64,000 nt of DNA from Fulvivirga sp. M361 (GCF_007097395.1 NZ_VKDC01000016.1:1-64000), one strand, 5' to 3'; shown: positions 36,162 through 46,298, counted from the stretch's first letter. Made by a program: numbers and translations. Notes: a model not told the origin generated them from the sequence alone.

Positions 36162-37235
36162 TTGAAGCTAATTGATAGATATATTCTAAAGAAGTTCCTC
36201 GGGGCATTTGTATTCACCGTACTCATTATTGTTTCGGTCATACTGGTGATTGACGTCACTGAAAAAACGGAGAAGTTTGTCAAAGCCGGAGTTTCCACAC
36301 CGCAGGTGATCGGATACTATATGGACTTTATCCCCTGGATAGCCAATTTCATCACACCCCTTACTACTTTTATAGCTACGGTATTTATTACAGCCCAGTT
36401 GGCGGGTAGGACAGAGATCATTGCTATTTTAAGCAGTGGGGTTTCTTTTAAAAGACTACTGGTTCCCTATGCCATTGGAGCTTGTTTAATTGCATCCGTA
36501 AGTTTCGTACTTACCGGCTGGGTGATACCCAATTCCAACAAATCCAGGCTGGCTTTTGAAATTGAACATTTAAAGAGCAAGTTTTATTTTAATAAAACCA
36601 ATATTCATCTGCAAGTAGCTCCTAATACTTATTTGTACATGAGAAGCTACAATAACCAGTCAGACGTAGGATATAATTTTACCCTTGAGAAGGTGGAAGG
36701 CACACGATTACTGTCTAAACTTACTGCCAATAGGATCACCTGGGATCAGGAATTGGATAAATGGAAGCTTACCTCCTGGAAGACCATGAGTGTGGATGGT
36801 ATGATTGAAACAATCGAGGAGGGTAAAAATATGGACACTACGCTGGCCATACATCCGTCTGAATTTGAGAATGATTACCGAAACTATGACGGTATGACCA
36901 TCGATGAGTTAGATGATGAAATTGATAAACTCACCCTCCGTGGAGCAAGTAATGTGGAGGTTTACAGGGTAGAAAAATACACGCGATTTACGTCCCCTTT
37001 TGCTATTTTGATCCTGACCTTTATGGGAGTCATCGTTTCTGCGCGTAAAACACGCGGTGGGGCTGGCTTTCAGATTGCATTGGGTTTCTTTCTGTCCTTT
37101 TTATTCATCCTCTTTTTTATAATGAGTAAGACGGTGGCAGAAGCCGGGGGACTTGATCCGCTCGTCGGGGTCTGGATCCCTAATATCCTTTTTGGGTCCA
37201 TTTCGCTTTTAATGTACAAGTACGTACCGAGGTGA
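36162..37235 (+). CDS. LptF/LptG-family permease
   Basis: 357 residues from a TTG at 36162 (encoding MKLIDRYILKKFLGAF). This N-terminus is typical of YjgP/YjgQ. Six membrane segments are split three and three around a periplasmic domain (about 110-265). These proteins form the transmembrane part of the LPS transporter Lpt. Which of LptF or LptG it represents is not decided. It follows tgt by 75 bp and precedes the DMT gene by 1 bp. Confidence 0.88.
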   Translation: MKLIDRYILKKFLGAFVFTVLIIVSVILVIDVTEKTEKFVKAGVSTPQVIGYYMDFIPWIANFITPLTTFIATVFITAQLAGRTEIIAILSSGVSFKRLLVPYAIGACLIASVSFVLTGWVIPNSNKSRLAFEIEHLKSKFYFNKTNIHLQVAPNTYLYMRSYNNQSDVGYNFTLEKVEGTRLLSKLTANRITWDQELDKWKLTSWKTMSVDGMIETIEEGKNMDTTLAIHPSEFENDYRNYDGMTIDELDDEIDKLTLRGASNVEVYRVEKYTRFTSPFAILILTFMGVIVSARKTRGGAGFQIALGFFLSFLFILFFIMSKTVAEAGGLDPLVGVWIPNILFGSISLLMYKYVPR

Positions 37236-37236
37236 T

Positions 37237-38148
37237 ATGGGAGTGGTAAGGGATTATGTGAAGCTTCATTTCATTGTTTTAATATGGGGTTTTACCGCTA
37301 TCCTGGGTTTGCTCATTTCAATACCGTCTGTAGAACTGGTTTTCTATCGCACGTTGCTGGCAACCGTTATTCTCTATTTTTTGATGTGTTACCGTCAAAG
37401 AAATTTTAGGTTAGGCCTATCGGAGATATTGAAAATGATAGGCACAGGAATGCTTATTTCTGCTCATTGGATCCTTTTTTTTGCCTCCGCCCGGGTTTCT
37501 ACGGCTTCCGTATGCCTGGCTGGGTTAGCTACCTGCTCTCTATGGACCAGTCTCCTGGAGCCGCTCATGGGGAAGAAAAAGGTAAAAATGTTGGAAGTGG
37601 GGCTAGGTATGATGGTCATTCTGGGCCTCTATGTTATATTTCGATTTGAATTTGACCATGCCCTGGGATTAGGTATGGCTTTGGTATCGGCATTTTTAGC
37701 GGCGCTTTTTTCCGTGATCAATTCCAGGTTCACCAAACGGCATAACCATTACATGATCACCTATTACGAAATGATGGGCGCCTGCCTGGGCACAGTCATG
37801 TTTTTCCCCTTTTACAGTATTTATTTCACGGACAGAGCGGGCTTACAATTGGTCCCAACCCTGACAGACTGGTTTTATATCGGCATATTATCATTGATCT
37901 GTACGGTTTATGCCTATTCGGTATGGGTGGAACTTATGAAGCGCTTTTCTGCTTTTGTGATCAATCTGACCGTAAACCTTGAACCAATTTATGGTATCGT
38001 TCTGGCATTACTGTTTTTTGGTGAGAAAGAAAAAATGCAGTCAGGGTTTTATATTGGTACAGCTGTGATGTTACTATCAGTGCTCAGCTACCCTGCTGTA
38101 GATCGATATTATAAAAGAAAAGCAATGCGTATAGACCCGATACGATAG
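37237..38148 (+). CDS. DMT-superfamily (EamA-type) transporter
   Basis: 303 residues with about ten membrane segments in two five-helix EamA repeats. FIVLIWGFTAILGLLISIP opens the first, ALFSVINSRFTKRHNH lies at the junction, and NLEPIYGIVLALLFFGEK is in the second. The substrate is not decided by the sequence. It is separated by one base from the Lpt permease gene and is probably co-transcribed. Confidence 0.88.
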   Translation: MGVVRDYVKLHFIVLIWGFTAILGLLISIPSVELVFYRTLLATVILYFLMCYRQRNFRLGLSEILKMIGTGMLISAHWILFFASARVSTASVCLAGLATCSLWTSLLEPLMGKKKVKMLEVGLGMMVILGLYVIFRFEFDHALGLGMALVSAFLAALFSVINSRFTKRHNHYMITYYEMMGACLGTVMFFPFYSIYFTDRAGLQLVPTLTDWFYIGILSLICTVYAYSVWVELMKRFSAFVINLTVNLEPIYGIVLALLFFGEKEKMQSGFYIGTAVMLLSVLSYPAVDRYYKRKAMRIDPIR

Positions 38149-38250
38149 GACATAGTTAAACGGAGTGGTTTTTACGTTACGGCTTTGATATCTACATATC
38201 TTATTTTTATTTCTTAGGTTTAACTATAAAATGCTTAAGAACAATAACTT

Positions 38251-39294
38251 ATGGGAGTTGATAACAGAATTTTTAAAATCAGCCATAACGCACTGATCGT
38301 TGCCATTCCATTACTATTAATGTTGGCAGTTATTCTGCTTTCTCGATCTGTTTTTTTTCTAAATCATCCGGAAGCGTTATCCAAAGGTATAATCATTGAC
38401 CTGGCTTTCACTATTCCGTTCCTGTATTTCATTCTTATAAAGAACCGTACAATACCAAATTTTACGGCTGTTACCCTATTTTTAGCCGGGATAGCCATAG
38501 CCACATTCATTATCCCAACTGATCAACAACAACTTTTGGATTGGATCAAAACCTGGATATTTCCAATAGTAGAACTAACGGTTTTAGGTATAGTGGTCTT
38601 AAAAGTCCGTAAAACAGTTTTACTGTACAAAGCTGCTACCGGAACGAAGCCTGATTTTTTTACAGCATTAAAAAGTGCTACTGCGCAAGTGTTACCGTCT
38701 CCGGTGAATACATTTTTAGCCACAGAAATAGCTGTATTCTATTATGCTTTTTTCAATTGGTCCAAAAAGAAGCTGGAGCAGCATGAATTTTCCTATCATA
38801 AAAATAGTGGAGCTATTCCAGTTTTAGCCACGATAATACTCCTGGTGGTAGTTGAAGTATTCGTATTCCATGTAGTGATACAGCGATGGAGTGAACTGGT
38901 AGCATGGATTATTTCGGGGATTAGTGTGTACAGTGGACTGCAAATAGTTGGCTTGATCCGTTCTATGTATCAACGTCCCATTTCAATCAAAGAAAGTGAT
39001 AATACATTGGAATTGCGATATGGTATTTTTGGCGAAGCATCCATTGCTTTAGATCAGATAAAGGAAGTACAAACCACTTCATCTTACATGGATACGGATA
39101 GTGAGACGATAAGATTATCCCTTTTAGGTGACATGGAGTCTCATAACATTCTTGTTACCCTCCATAATGAGTGTATCCTTCACAGGTTTTACGGAATAAA
39201 GAAAGCGTTTACTACTATTGCTTTTTACGTTGATGATCCGGAGCGATTCACTGATGAACTAAGCAATTTTCATATTGGAAAATTATCGGGTTAA
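38251..39294 (+). CDS. membrane protein of unknown function
   Basis: 347 residues. About seven membrane segments occupy residues 15-125 and 190-250 around a loop (130-175). The last 100 residues are soluble and read like a PH-type fold (ISIKESDNTLELRYGIFGEASIALDQIKEV). No family is recognised. It starts 102 bp after the DMT gene, and an unrelated gene on the other strand ends 7 bp after it. Confidence 0.65.
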   Translation: MGVDNRIFKISHNALIVAIPLLLMLAVILLSRSVFFLNHPEALSKGIIIDLAFTIPFLYFILIKNRTIPNFTAVTLFLAGIAIATFIIPTDQQQLLDWIKTWIFPIVELTVLGIVVLKVRKTVLLYKAATGTKPDFFTALKSATAQVLPSPVNTFLATEIAVFYYAFFNWSKKKLEQHEFSYHKNSGAIPVLATIILLVVVEVFVFHVVIQRWSELVAWIISGISVYSGLQIVGLIRSMYQRPISIKESDNTLELRYGIFGEASIALDQIKEVQTTSSYMDTDSETIRLSLLGDMESHNILVTLHNECILHRFYGIKKAFTTIAFYVDDPERFTDELSNFHIGKLSG

Positions 39295-39300
39295 GAAAGT

Positions 39301-40194
39301 TTAATAGCAATCAGGGGCATATCTTCCCTCTGTAGTTCTAAAATAACGTGTCCCGTTCAACTTCAATTCATCGTCACTATAGTCAAGCGTATAGTTGTGT
39401 TCTTTGCCATCATGGAAATGAAGGATAAGCCTGACTTCACCTAGTGCGCTAACTCCAATTTCCCAGGTGCCTTGCCCGTCATTATTGCCATAAGAATATC
39501 CGGAAACACCATCGCCTGAAATCGACGAGTCTGTATTCATGTTAAAATTAAAGTGCCCTTTGCTGCATAGATCAATCGTTTTTTCTGTGCTATATCCTCC
39601 TGATATACCTCCACTTGTATAGTCTGACGAATAATAAGAATTCATGTAGGTGAGTCGCACGCCGGACAGCCATTTTTTCCATTCGGCCACTTCTGTACCC
39701 AGGTTGGTTTTAGAGAAGCGAACGGATTGATAGATCTGTTCACAAAGACGTTGATACGATGCATTGTATTGATCTTTAGTAGTGGTTGCTGCAAGGTATA
39801 CTCCCGGAGCATGTTCATTTGGATTAGACATGCCGATAATGTAAGCAGTGGCCGGCTGCCATTCCATAGTTCCTGAAAACTGTCCCCCAACGGCCCGATC
39901 AGATAAGGTGGTCAATGCTCCTGAAAGCTTAAGTGCAGTGCCGTCGCCTTCCGTGATCCCATTTCTGGCGTCCTGTGTGAGCTGTTCAATAGTTTGGTTA
40001 TGGGGAATGATCATAATCACTCCCGGTATACTCGTGGACCGGAGAATTAACATACCGTCCCCTTCTTCTCCGTACCATCCGGATGGAATGTCAAAGGCAA
40101 TGCCCAGTTTCTCATAATTCACGTGGCCGGTGAGCTGGCCGAAAGCAGGAAAGTAAAATAAAGCAACGATCAAATACAGTATAATTCTTTTCAT
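39301..40194 (-). CDS. exported protein of unknown function
   Basis: 297 residues with a signal peptide (MKRIILYLIVALFYFPAFGQ). An N-terminal half (about 25-160) reads like a PsbP/DUF1795-type fold: LGIAFDIPSGWYGEEGDGMLILRS. The C-terminal half (about 170-297) is Gly/Ser/Tyr-rich with a lipocalin-like pattern (GTWEIGVSALGEVRLILHFHDGK, LDYSDDELKLNGTRYFR). I do not recognise a specific family. It is convergent with the preceding membrane protein. Confidence 0.65.
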   Translation of the reverse strand: MKRIILYLIVALFYFPAFGQLTGHVNYEKLGIAFDIPSGWYGEEGDGMLILRSTSIPGVIMIIPHNQTIEQLTQDARNGITEGDGTALKLSGALTTLSDRAVGGQFSGTMEWQPATAYIIGMSNPNEHAPGVYLAATTTKDQYNASYQRLCEQIYQSVRFSKTNLGTEVAEWKKWLSGVRLTYMNSYYSSDYTSGGISGGYSTEKTIDLCSKGHFNFNMNTDSSISGDGVSGYSYGNNDGQGTWEIGVSALGEVRLILHFHDGKEHNYTLDYSDDELKLNGTRYFRTTEGRYAPDCY

Positions 40195-40260
40195 AGACCC
40201 ATTGAGCTTAGGTTACAGTAAAAGTACTAAAAACCTGTAAATACCTAATTATTAGATACT

Positions 40261-41067
40261 TTAAAGCCATCCCTGCCAGCAGACAGGATAATTTAAGCCT
40301 TTTAGGCTGGGTTCAGCATTAAACAGTCCGAATACCGCAGAACCTGAACCGGTCATACTTGCGTAGCAGGCCTCCAGTTGATATAGTCGTTCTTTTATTT
40401 TAGCAATATCCGGGTGATTAGAGGTAATGGAATCTTCAAAATCATTTTTTACCCATTTTGGCCACGCTGTTATTTCGATTGTTTCCAGGATGGACTTAAG
40501 TTGTGTTTTGGGTTCCTTGGGAGTAACACCGCTATAGGCTTCCTGGGTGGAAATATGAATGTCAGGATAAACGAGTACGAGGTATTTCCCTTTTAAATTC
40601 ACTGTGCTATGATCAAATGTGGTGCCCGTTCCTGTAGCCATTACGGGTACGTTCTCCACGAAAAAAGGACAGTCGCTGCCTAATCTTGAAGCATATTCTT
40701 GTAATTGAGAGGTGGGTAGCTTCAGGCCAAATAATTTGTTGAGTGCGGTCAGGGTGTAGGTAGCGTCTGCACTCCCTCCCCCAAGACCGGCGCCAATGGG
40801 AACTACTTTATGGAGATGTATATTGACATTACCGAGGTCATGGTCTGATTGTAGCATGTGAAATGCTTTCACACATAAGTTATTGCTTTCATGGCCAGGT
40901 ATTGCAATGCCGGTACTCTTAAAATTAAATTCATCAGCTTTTACCACTTCCAGGATGTCACAAAAGGGTATAGGGTAGAAACACGAAGATAGATTATGGT
41001 AACCATCTTCTCTTTTTGAGAGTATGTTAAGGCCAATGTTTATTTTGGTGTTTGGGAAGACTACCAT
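40261..41067 (-). CDS. ispE: 4-diphosphocytidyl-2-C-methyl-D-erythritol kinase
   Basis: 268 residues. NTKINIGLNILSKREDGYHNLSS is the start of IspE; IPIGAGLGGGSADATYTL is the GHMP-kinase ATP loop, and ASMTGSGSAVFGLF is the C-terminal glycine motif. It phosphorylates the 2-hydroxyl of CDP-methylerythritol in the non-mevalonate isoprenoid pathway. Confidence 0.94.
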   Translation of the reverse strand: MVVFPNTKINIGLNILSKREDGYHNLSSCFYPIPFCDILEVVKADEFNFKSTGIAIPGHESNNLCVKAFHMLQSDHDLGNVNIHLHKVVPIGAGLGGGSADATYTLTALNKLFGLKLPTSQLQEYASRLGSDCPFFVENVPVMATGTGTTFDHSTVNLKGKYLVLVYPDIHISTQEAYSGVTPKEPKTQLKSILETIEITAWPKWVKNDFEDSITSNHPDIAKIKERLYQLEACYASMTGSGSAVFGLFNAEPSLKGLNYPVCWQGWL

Positions 41068-41082
41068 ATGGTACTAATTGTT

Positions 41083-41110
41083 TTAACGCAGAGACGCGGA
41101 GACGCAGAGA
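41083..41110. repeat. GCAGAGACGC-type repeat, left of the GxxExxY gene
   Basis: A purine-rich tract of units such as CGCAGAGA and CGCGGAGA, 28 bp long. A related copy in opposite orientations lies at 41521-41578, on the other side of the GxxExxY gene. Confidence 0.6.
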
Positions 41111-41112
41111 TT

Positions 41113-41498
41113 TTAGAAATTGTTAACAAATCGTTTGAAGCCTTGTTTTAGCAATGGTACGTTGAAATTGATTAAAAATCCGAGTTTTTTATCTGCTAGC
41201 TTGAGGTATGAAATGATTTGGGCTTCATGAACGGGTAAGAGTCCTTCTACTGATTTTATTTCAAGTATGATCTCATTTTCCACTAATATATCCAGGTGAA
41301 AGTCTTTGGCAAGCCTCGTTCCTTTATATACTAATGGAATGACCACTTGTTGGCTAACGTTGATGTCCCTGGAAAGCAACTCTTTCATTAAACATAGCTC
41401 ATAGATAGATTCCAGTAACCCGGGCCCATTGCTTTGTGCACAGCAATACTCGCATCTAATATTTCTCTTGACAGGTTATTATACTCGTCTCTGATCAT
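41113..41498 (-). pseudogene. GxxExxY-family gene broken by a one-base frameshift
   Basis: Two frames together give a near-complete GxxExxY protein. The first, from the ATG at 41498, reads MIRDEYNNLSREILDASIAV then HKAMGPG. The second, to the stop at 41113, reads LLESIYELCLMKELL and on to LINFNVPLLKQGFKRFVNNF. They join only if one base is restored after the GGC-CCG-GG stretch, exactly in the GLLESIY (GxxExxY) signature. The 386-bp span is one base short of the full frame. This is either a recent mutation or a sequencing error. The protein family has a nuclease-like core with unknown role. Confidence 0.8.
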
Positions 41499-41520
41499 AA
41501 TCTGACAAGTATAAAAAAAC

Positions 41521-41578
41521 CTTTGCATCTCCGCGTCTCTGCGGTGAGAAATTTTTAACCGCGGAGACGCAGAGAAAG
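41521..41578. repeat. inverted GCAGAGACGC-type repeat, right of the GxxExxY gene
   Basis: CTTTGCATCTCCGCGTCTCT (from 41521) and ACCGCGGAGACGCAGAGAAA (from 41557) pair imperfectly around an AT-rich loop. The same unit is found at 41083-41110, so repeats enclose the GxxExxY gene. Confidence 0.6.
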
Positions 41579-41583
41579 GAGTA

Positions 41584-44500
41584 TTAACGAATCAGTGTTA
41601 CACCACCTCGTTGCTCTTTTAACTCGTCAGGTTCAAATTGGCTTTTGTAGTTGATGCGATAGGCATAACCTCCTCCTGGCACCGGTCTGCCCGGGTCATT
41701 ATCATATCCGCCATTCCAGCCTTGTTCACGCATGAATTGCAGATTATCGGACTGGAATACCATTTCACCCCAGCGATTAAAAATATAGATCTGGAAATCA
41801 TCCGGGAGAATAAGAAATGGGAATACCACAAACTGTCGATTTCGTGGGATCAAACTGTTAGGATAGAAGGCAGATGGAGCGTTAATACGTCCCTTACAGT
41901 CTTGTACAATATCGATACTGGCTACCGTAGGGCAGCCAAAAGCATTTGTGAGTTCTACGCTTATGGGTTGGGCAATTTCTATAATAATGCTGTCCCCGGC
42001 TTGTGAAAACCTATATCCGGTTACGTTAGAAGCGCCGCTGGCATTAATTCTTTCGATTTCAACACTATTTCTGTCAAACCATCGTGCGGATTGAAACCCT
42101 GAAGGAGGATTTTCCAGCATTACGACTTGCCTGCCGGATTCAAAGCTCTCAAATGGGCATAAAGTATAACGACTGTCAAAGGGATTTGGCGATGAATTAT
42201 CAAAGATCACTTGTATCACAACGGTCGTATCACATGAGATGGGGTCTTCTCCCAGGGCTCTTATGCCGAATATAATAGGCTCTCCAGAAATACCTGGGTT
42301 TGTAATGGCAATAGAATCATTTTGCCCGATCACCCGGAAATTGGTCAGGAGATCACCGGTTTGAGATAATAACTCAACCAAAGAATTACTGTTTGTGGTA
42401 ATGGGGATAACGATCTCATCTACGTCGCAGGCCTGGAAAAACTGATCTGGTAATGTTAATGTAATGGAAGGCGGTGGTGTAATACTCACGTTGACCGTAG
42501 AGATACATCCCGCGTTATCCGTCAATTCCAGAAAATAGTTGCCTGTAGATACACCTGTAATGACAAATACTCCATCACTATCCGGATCGTCCGCCTGATT
42601 ACCTGTCCTTACGGTAGTACCAGTGGATTGCTCGTTTAGTACCCAATCATAAGCAGCCGGTACCTGGGCAAGAGGTGATAAGGTTACGGTGATCTCCCCA
42701 TTCTGATCATCACAATCACTTCCCTGAGATTGTACAGCTGCAAGGGTATAGGGTACCGGGTCGTTGAGTATAAAGGTGAAGGTTTCAGAGCATCCGGTAT
42801 CAAATGCGGCATTCAACGTATAAAAGCCGGCAGACAATGCAGGTATGGTCACATTGGTGCTGCCTGTTGTGGTCACCGTTTGATCAGGGTAGGACACCGG
42901 GCCACTTACGGAATAGGTGATATTACCTGTAGTAGAAAAAGTCACAATTGCGCTGCCATCAGGCAAACCACATCCTGTCGGATCAGTAACGGCTATATTA
43001 CTGACCGTAGGGAGCGGATTGATGGCAAACAGTTGATCTGAATCCGTGATCAATTGTTGCGGGATACACTGCTGATCTATAAAAAAACGGGCGACATAGT
43101 TACCCGGGTCGGGAAGAGAAAAGGTAAAATCAGGATTGTCTTGGGTCAGCTGGATCGGACCTACCAGTACGTTTGATTCATCTCCTTCGGGAAAGATGCT
43201 GACGAAATAGATCTCGAGATTGGGGTTTAAAGGATTATTTACCGTGAAGGTAAGAGGTTGATCAATACAGCCACTTTCTACCGCTAAACTTGCATTTTGG
43301 CTACTGGAACCGCTGAATTGGATGAAATTGGGTAATCCCAGCTGACTGGAAGTCCCGGCCGCAAGACCGAAAGTATTTGCTACCGGTACCGGTTGTCCGA
43401 AACGTGTTCCTGTGTTTCCAATGGTCACTGTAAATTGCTGGTTTTGAATAGCGCCATACATTTGACCATCAGGCCCTAATTGCAGAGCGCCAATAGAATC
43501 AGTAGCAGGAAGGCTACTAAGGTCTACGACTTCCACAGAATCCCTGATGTAAGTAGGGTCAGTGATATTACCGGCAATCGTTGTGGTGTCTACATGCCAC
43601 AGAAAGATCTCACTGGGCGTACCGATCAATGAGGCAAAAAGATTATTATCGTTGTTACCAAATTCAATACCATACACCTGACCACTTACCGGTCCTGCGC
43701 TTGAAACCGGGTTGTTAAAATCCAGTTGCAGGTAGTTGGAAACTTCTCCGGTAGCATTGTCAAAATCAAATAATTCTACAAAATTATTATTGGTGCTTTC
43801 GGAGTAAGCCACAGCCAACTGGTTTGAATTCCCATTCAATTTCATGTAACCACGACTCTCCAATTCACTATTATGAATGGCGCCTATGTTTGAAATAACC
43901 GGGGTTCCGATACCATCGCCTAACACAGGATATGCCCTGAAGTTATTATTGCCTAACTCGTGTACGATCACCCAGTTTTCATTACCTGCCAATCGTTCAG
44001 TGACATCAGAGCAAAGTATAGTGGATATCTCACCGTTTTGGTCAAGCACCATTCCTCCCAAACCATTGTTTAGCTTGAGGTCAAATACCGAATATCTTAA
44101 TTCATAGCTCCCACTAGGGTTATACACTTCATTTGTAGTAAATAAGTAAAAAAGAGTTTCATCTCCCGGAAAGGGCAGAACAAGTACAGATTGTGAAGAC
44201 CCCTGGCTAATGCCTGCTGTACCACCTATTTTATTTGCCGGTGTAAGTAGATTAGCTTCTCTGTCGAATACATCCACACCGTCGGAATAGAATAGAGGCT
44301 GCCCGTTTCTATCGCAGTAGATAGCACAACCTTCCGGCATCCGGAGCTGGTTACCACCGTTATATATGGAGGCATCCCCAAACGGGATAGCTTCGGTAGG
44401 CGGAGGTGGATTAAAATCAATACCTGCATTGTTTCCGAAATACCAGATGTTACCACGTTGGTCTTGTTCACCATAGGTATTCACCTGAACTCCGGCGTAT

Positions 44501-46092
44501 GTACTACACCCTGTAGCATCAGTAGCTACCACGTAATAAAAGCCAGTAGAATCGGGCACAAGGATATTACCGGTTTGTCCGTTAGACCATACTACTGAAG
44601 TAGGTGTTCCACTGATTTCGGCTTCAACACTTGCCGTTCCATTTGTGCCAAAGGGAGGCGGAAAATCTTCTCTACAGAAGGTAGTGTCTGAAACTAACGT
44701 AATACTAATGTCAAATGGATTTATTGTGACCTGCTGAGAAGCCGCCCTGGGCTGGCCGTTAATAAAAGCTACAAGAGTAACGGTGAATGGGCTTCCTGCG
44801 GCATCCGAAAAGGTAAAGGAAGGAGCCAATGAAGCGCTGTTGCCTTCGCCTGCGAAATCCCACCGTACGCTGTCAGGGTTAATGCTTATTTCAGGAAAGA
44901 ACAATACAGGTTCATTTTGACAATCACCAAAAAAGGAAAAGTCAAGCGTAAAATCCGGGTCAATCAACGGCAGGAAAGAAGGGAACTGTTCTGCCTGAAA
45001 GTCTGGGACGTCAAAAGGTCTTGGGTCATAGAGTACCTGTGCCACATCACTGGTATCAGGGTCGTTAATTCTACCTACTCTAAAGGCCCCGGCAGGGTCT
45101 TCGAATAAATGATATATTGTACTGTCAGGTGCTATCTGTATGCCAAAGCTGTTGGTTACACCAAAGGTCTGGATATTTTCGACTGTCGGGGGGACGGCAT
45201 TCAGGTCGATCCTTATCAGGCTATCCTCGGGCTGGCCGAAATTACCGGAAGCGTAGAGGTACTGGCCACTATTATTCCATTCTGTATCATACACTCCGTT
45301 AAAAGTAATAGCCGCCAGGCTGGTGGCTGACGCAGTAACTGCTCCGGTGGCCGGGTCAAAATCAAATAATTCCACTCCCTCACCTGCCTGTGCTGAGGCC
45401 GCTGCCAATTGATTAGAAGAAGGGTGAAATGAAAAATTATCGATTTGAGTTAGTGTGGTAGCAAATGTCGTAGTGTTAAAGGTGCCTGTTCCGTCAATCT
45501 CGGTCACATTGATGTCACCTCCCTGGGTTTGGGTAATTAACCAAAACCCATCCAACGCATCATTGGATAAAATGATCATACCTTCTGAAAGCGGACCGGT
45601 AACAGGCGCTACAGCATTGTTCAGTGATGTGAAATTTCCTTCAGGACTGTCAGGGAATGCTCCCCCGGGCCGAAATTGTGTCTTATCAAAAATAGATTGA
45701 ACAATTGCCCCGGCATTGTTTATCGTGAAGAGAAAATACTGATCTGAATTTGCAGGGTTTTCGCAGATGGCTACGGACTGATTGCGTGTCGTACTTCCAT
45801 CCACTGTGGTAGCCAACTGAAAGTCTGTACGATCATACACGTTTATTCCGTCCGTATAAAACCATATTTCACCGGTGATGGCGTCAGTGGCTACAGCTCC
45901 ACCACCTGCTCCCAGTATATTGGGTAATGATAGTGTGTCCGGAGCCAGCGTAGGTCTTGTAAAACGTATACTTTTATCATTATTGCCAAAATACCAGTTA
46001 ATACCCGAATAGCTCTGCGCTAACAGGTTTGAAAAGCTACCAACTACAAAAATTAACAAAAGACAAACCCTTCGAAGCTCAGTATGGGACAT
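41584..46092 (-). CDS. giant exported protein with gliding-motility type C-terminal domain (type IX secreted)
   Basis: 1502 residues with a signal peptide (VCLLLIFVVGSFSNLLAQ). Two propeller-like modules are related: each opens with a WYFGNN motif and a YxDGVNVYDR-type line (about 30-370 and 545-960). A PKD-like domain lies near 385-470, and several Ig-like/SprB-type sandwiches follow (about 970-1400). The last 90 residues, NAPSAFYPNSLIPRNRQFVV through IYIFNRWGEMVFQSD to GGVTLIR, are the CHU_C/type B sorting domain of type IX secretion. It probably becomes a cell-surface adhesin. A porP/sprF gene, its usual partner, is divergent from it. Confidence 0.9.
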   Translation of the reverse strand: MSHTELRRVCLLLIFVVGSFSNLLAQSYSGINWYFGNNDKSIRFTRPTLAPDTLSLPNILGAGGGAVATDAITGEIWFYTDGINVYDRTDFQLATTVDGSTTRNQSVAICENPANSDQYFLFTINNAGAIVQSIFDKTQFRPGGAFPDSPEGNFTSLNNAVAPVTGPLSEGMIILSNDALDGFWLITQTQGGDINVTEIDGTGTFNTTTFATTLTQIDNFSFHPSSNQLAAASAQAGEGVELFDFDPATGAVTASATSLAAITFNGVYDTEWNNSGQYLYASGNFGQPEDSLIRIDLNAVPPTVENIQTFGVTNSFGIQIAPDSTIYHLFEDPAGAFRVGRINDPDTSDVAQVLYDPRPFDVPDFQAEQFPSFLPLIDPDFTLDFSFFGDCQNEPVLFFPEISINPDSVRWDFAGEGNSASLAPSFTFSDAAGSPFTVTLVAFINGQPRAASQQVTINPFDISITLVSDTTFCREDFPPPFGTNGTASVEAEISGTPTSVVWSNGQTGNILVPDSTGFYYVVATDATGCSTYAGVQVNTYGEQDQRGNIWYFGNNAGIDFNPPPPTEAIPFGDASIYNGGNQLRMPEGCAIYCDRNGQPLFYSDGVDVFDREANLLTPANKIGGTAGISQGSSQSVLVLPFPGDETLFYLFTTNEVYNPSGSYELRYSVFDLKLNNGLGGMVLDQNGEISTILCSDVTERLAGNENWVIVHELGNNNFRAYPVLGDGIGTPVISNIGAIHNSELESRGYMKLNGNSNQLAVAYSESTNNNFVELFDFDNATGEVSNYLQLDFNNPVSSAGPVSGQVYGIEFGNNDNNLFASLIGTPSEIFLWHVDTTTIAGNITDPTYIRDSVEVVDLSSLPATDSIGALQLGPDGQMYGAIQNQQFTVTIGNTGTRFGQPVPVANTFGLAAGTSSQLGLPNFIQFSGSSSQNASLAVESGCIDQPLTFTVNNPLNPNLEIYFVSIFPEGDESNVLVGPIQLTQDNPDFTFSLPDPGNYVARFFIDQQCIPQQLITDSDQLFAINPLPTVSNIAVTDPTGCGLPDGSAIVTFSTTGNITYSVSGPVSYPDQTVTTTGSTNVTIPALSAGFYTLNAAFDTGCSETFTFILNDPVPYTLAAVQSQGSDCDDQNGEITVTLSPLAQVPAAYDWVLNEQSTGTTVRTGNQADDPDSDGVFVITGVSTGNYFLELTDNAGCISTVNVSITPPPSITLTLPDQFFQACDVDEIVIPITTNSNSLVELLSQTGDLLTNFRVIGQNDSIAITNPGISGEPIIFGIRALGEDPISCDTTVVIQVIFDNSSPNPFDSRYTLCPFESFESGRQVVMLENPPSGFQSARWFDRNSVEIERINASGASNVTGYRFSQAGDSIIIEIAQPISVELTNAFGCPTVASIDIVQDCKGRINAPSAFYPNSLIPRNRQFVVFPFLILPDDFQIYIFNRWGEMVFQSDNLQFMREQGWNGGYDNDPGRPVPGGGYAYRINYKSQFEPDELKEQRGGVTLIR

Positions 46093-46231
46093 TTTTGATC
46101 TTTATTTTGTTCACACTACATAACTGCAATAATCAGTCCTGATTGTGCCACGGAAAAGTTTTTTAATCCGTAAAAGGCTAATTTATACAATTAACGACAA
46201 AATGCCGTTATGGTAAAAAAGTTACTTTTTT

Positions 46232-46239
46232 TATTTTTG
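46232..46239 (+). promoter_or_regulatory. -7 box of the porP/sprF promoter
   Basis: TATTTTTG matches TAnnTTTG. It lies 60 bp before the ATG at 46299, in the 206-bp gap shared with the divergent adhesin gene. No clear -33 box was seen. Confidence 0.4.
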
Positions 46240-46298
46240 GTTCTCATTTGTTTAACTCTTTACTTTATATCTTGCCTATAATATTTGATTTAAACTGC

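Noticed and set aside
41083-41578. Repeated GCAGAGACGC units as a CRISPR array
   Set aside because: Units are not evenly spaced, have no unique spacers, and no cas gene is near.
42730-43041. Plus-strand open frame of 103 codons
   Set aside because: It is antisense to the giant adhesin gene, which is intact over 1502 codons.
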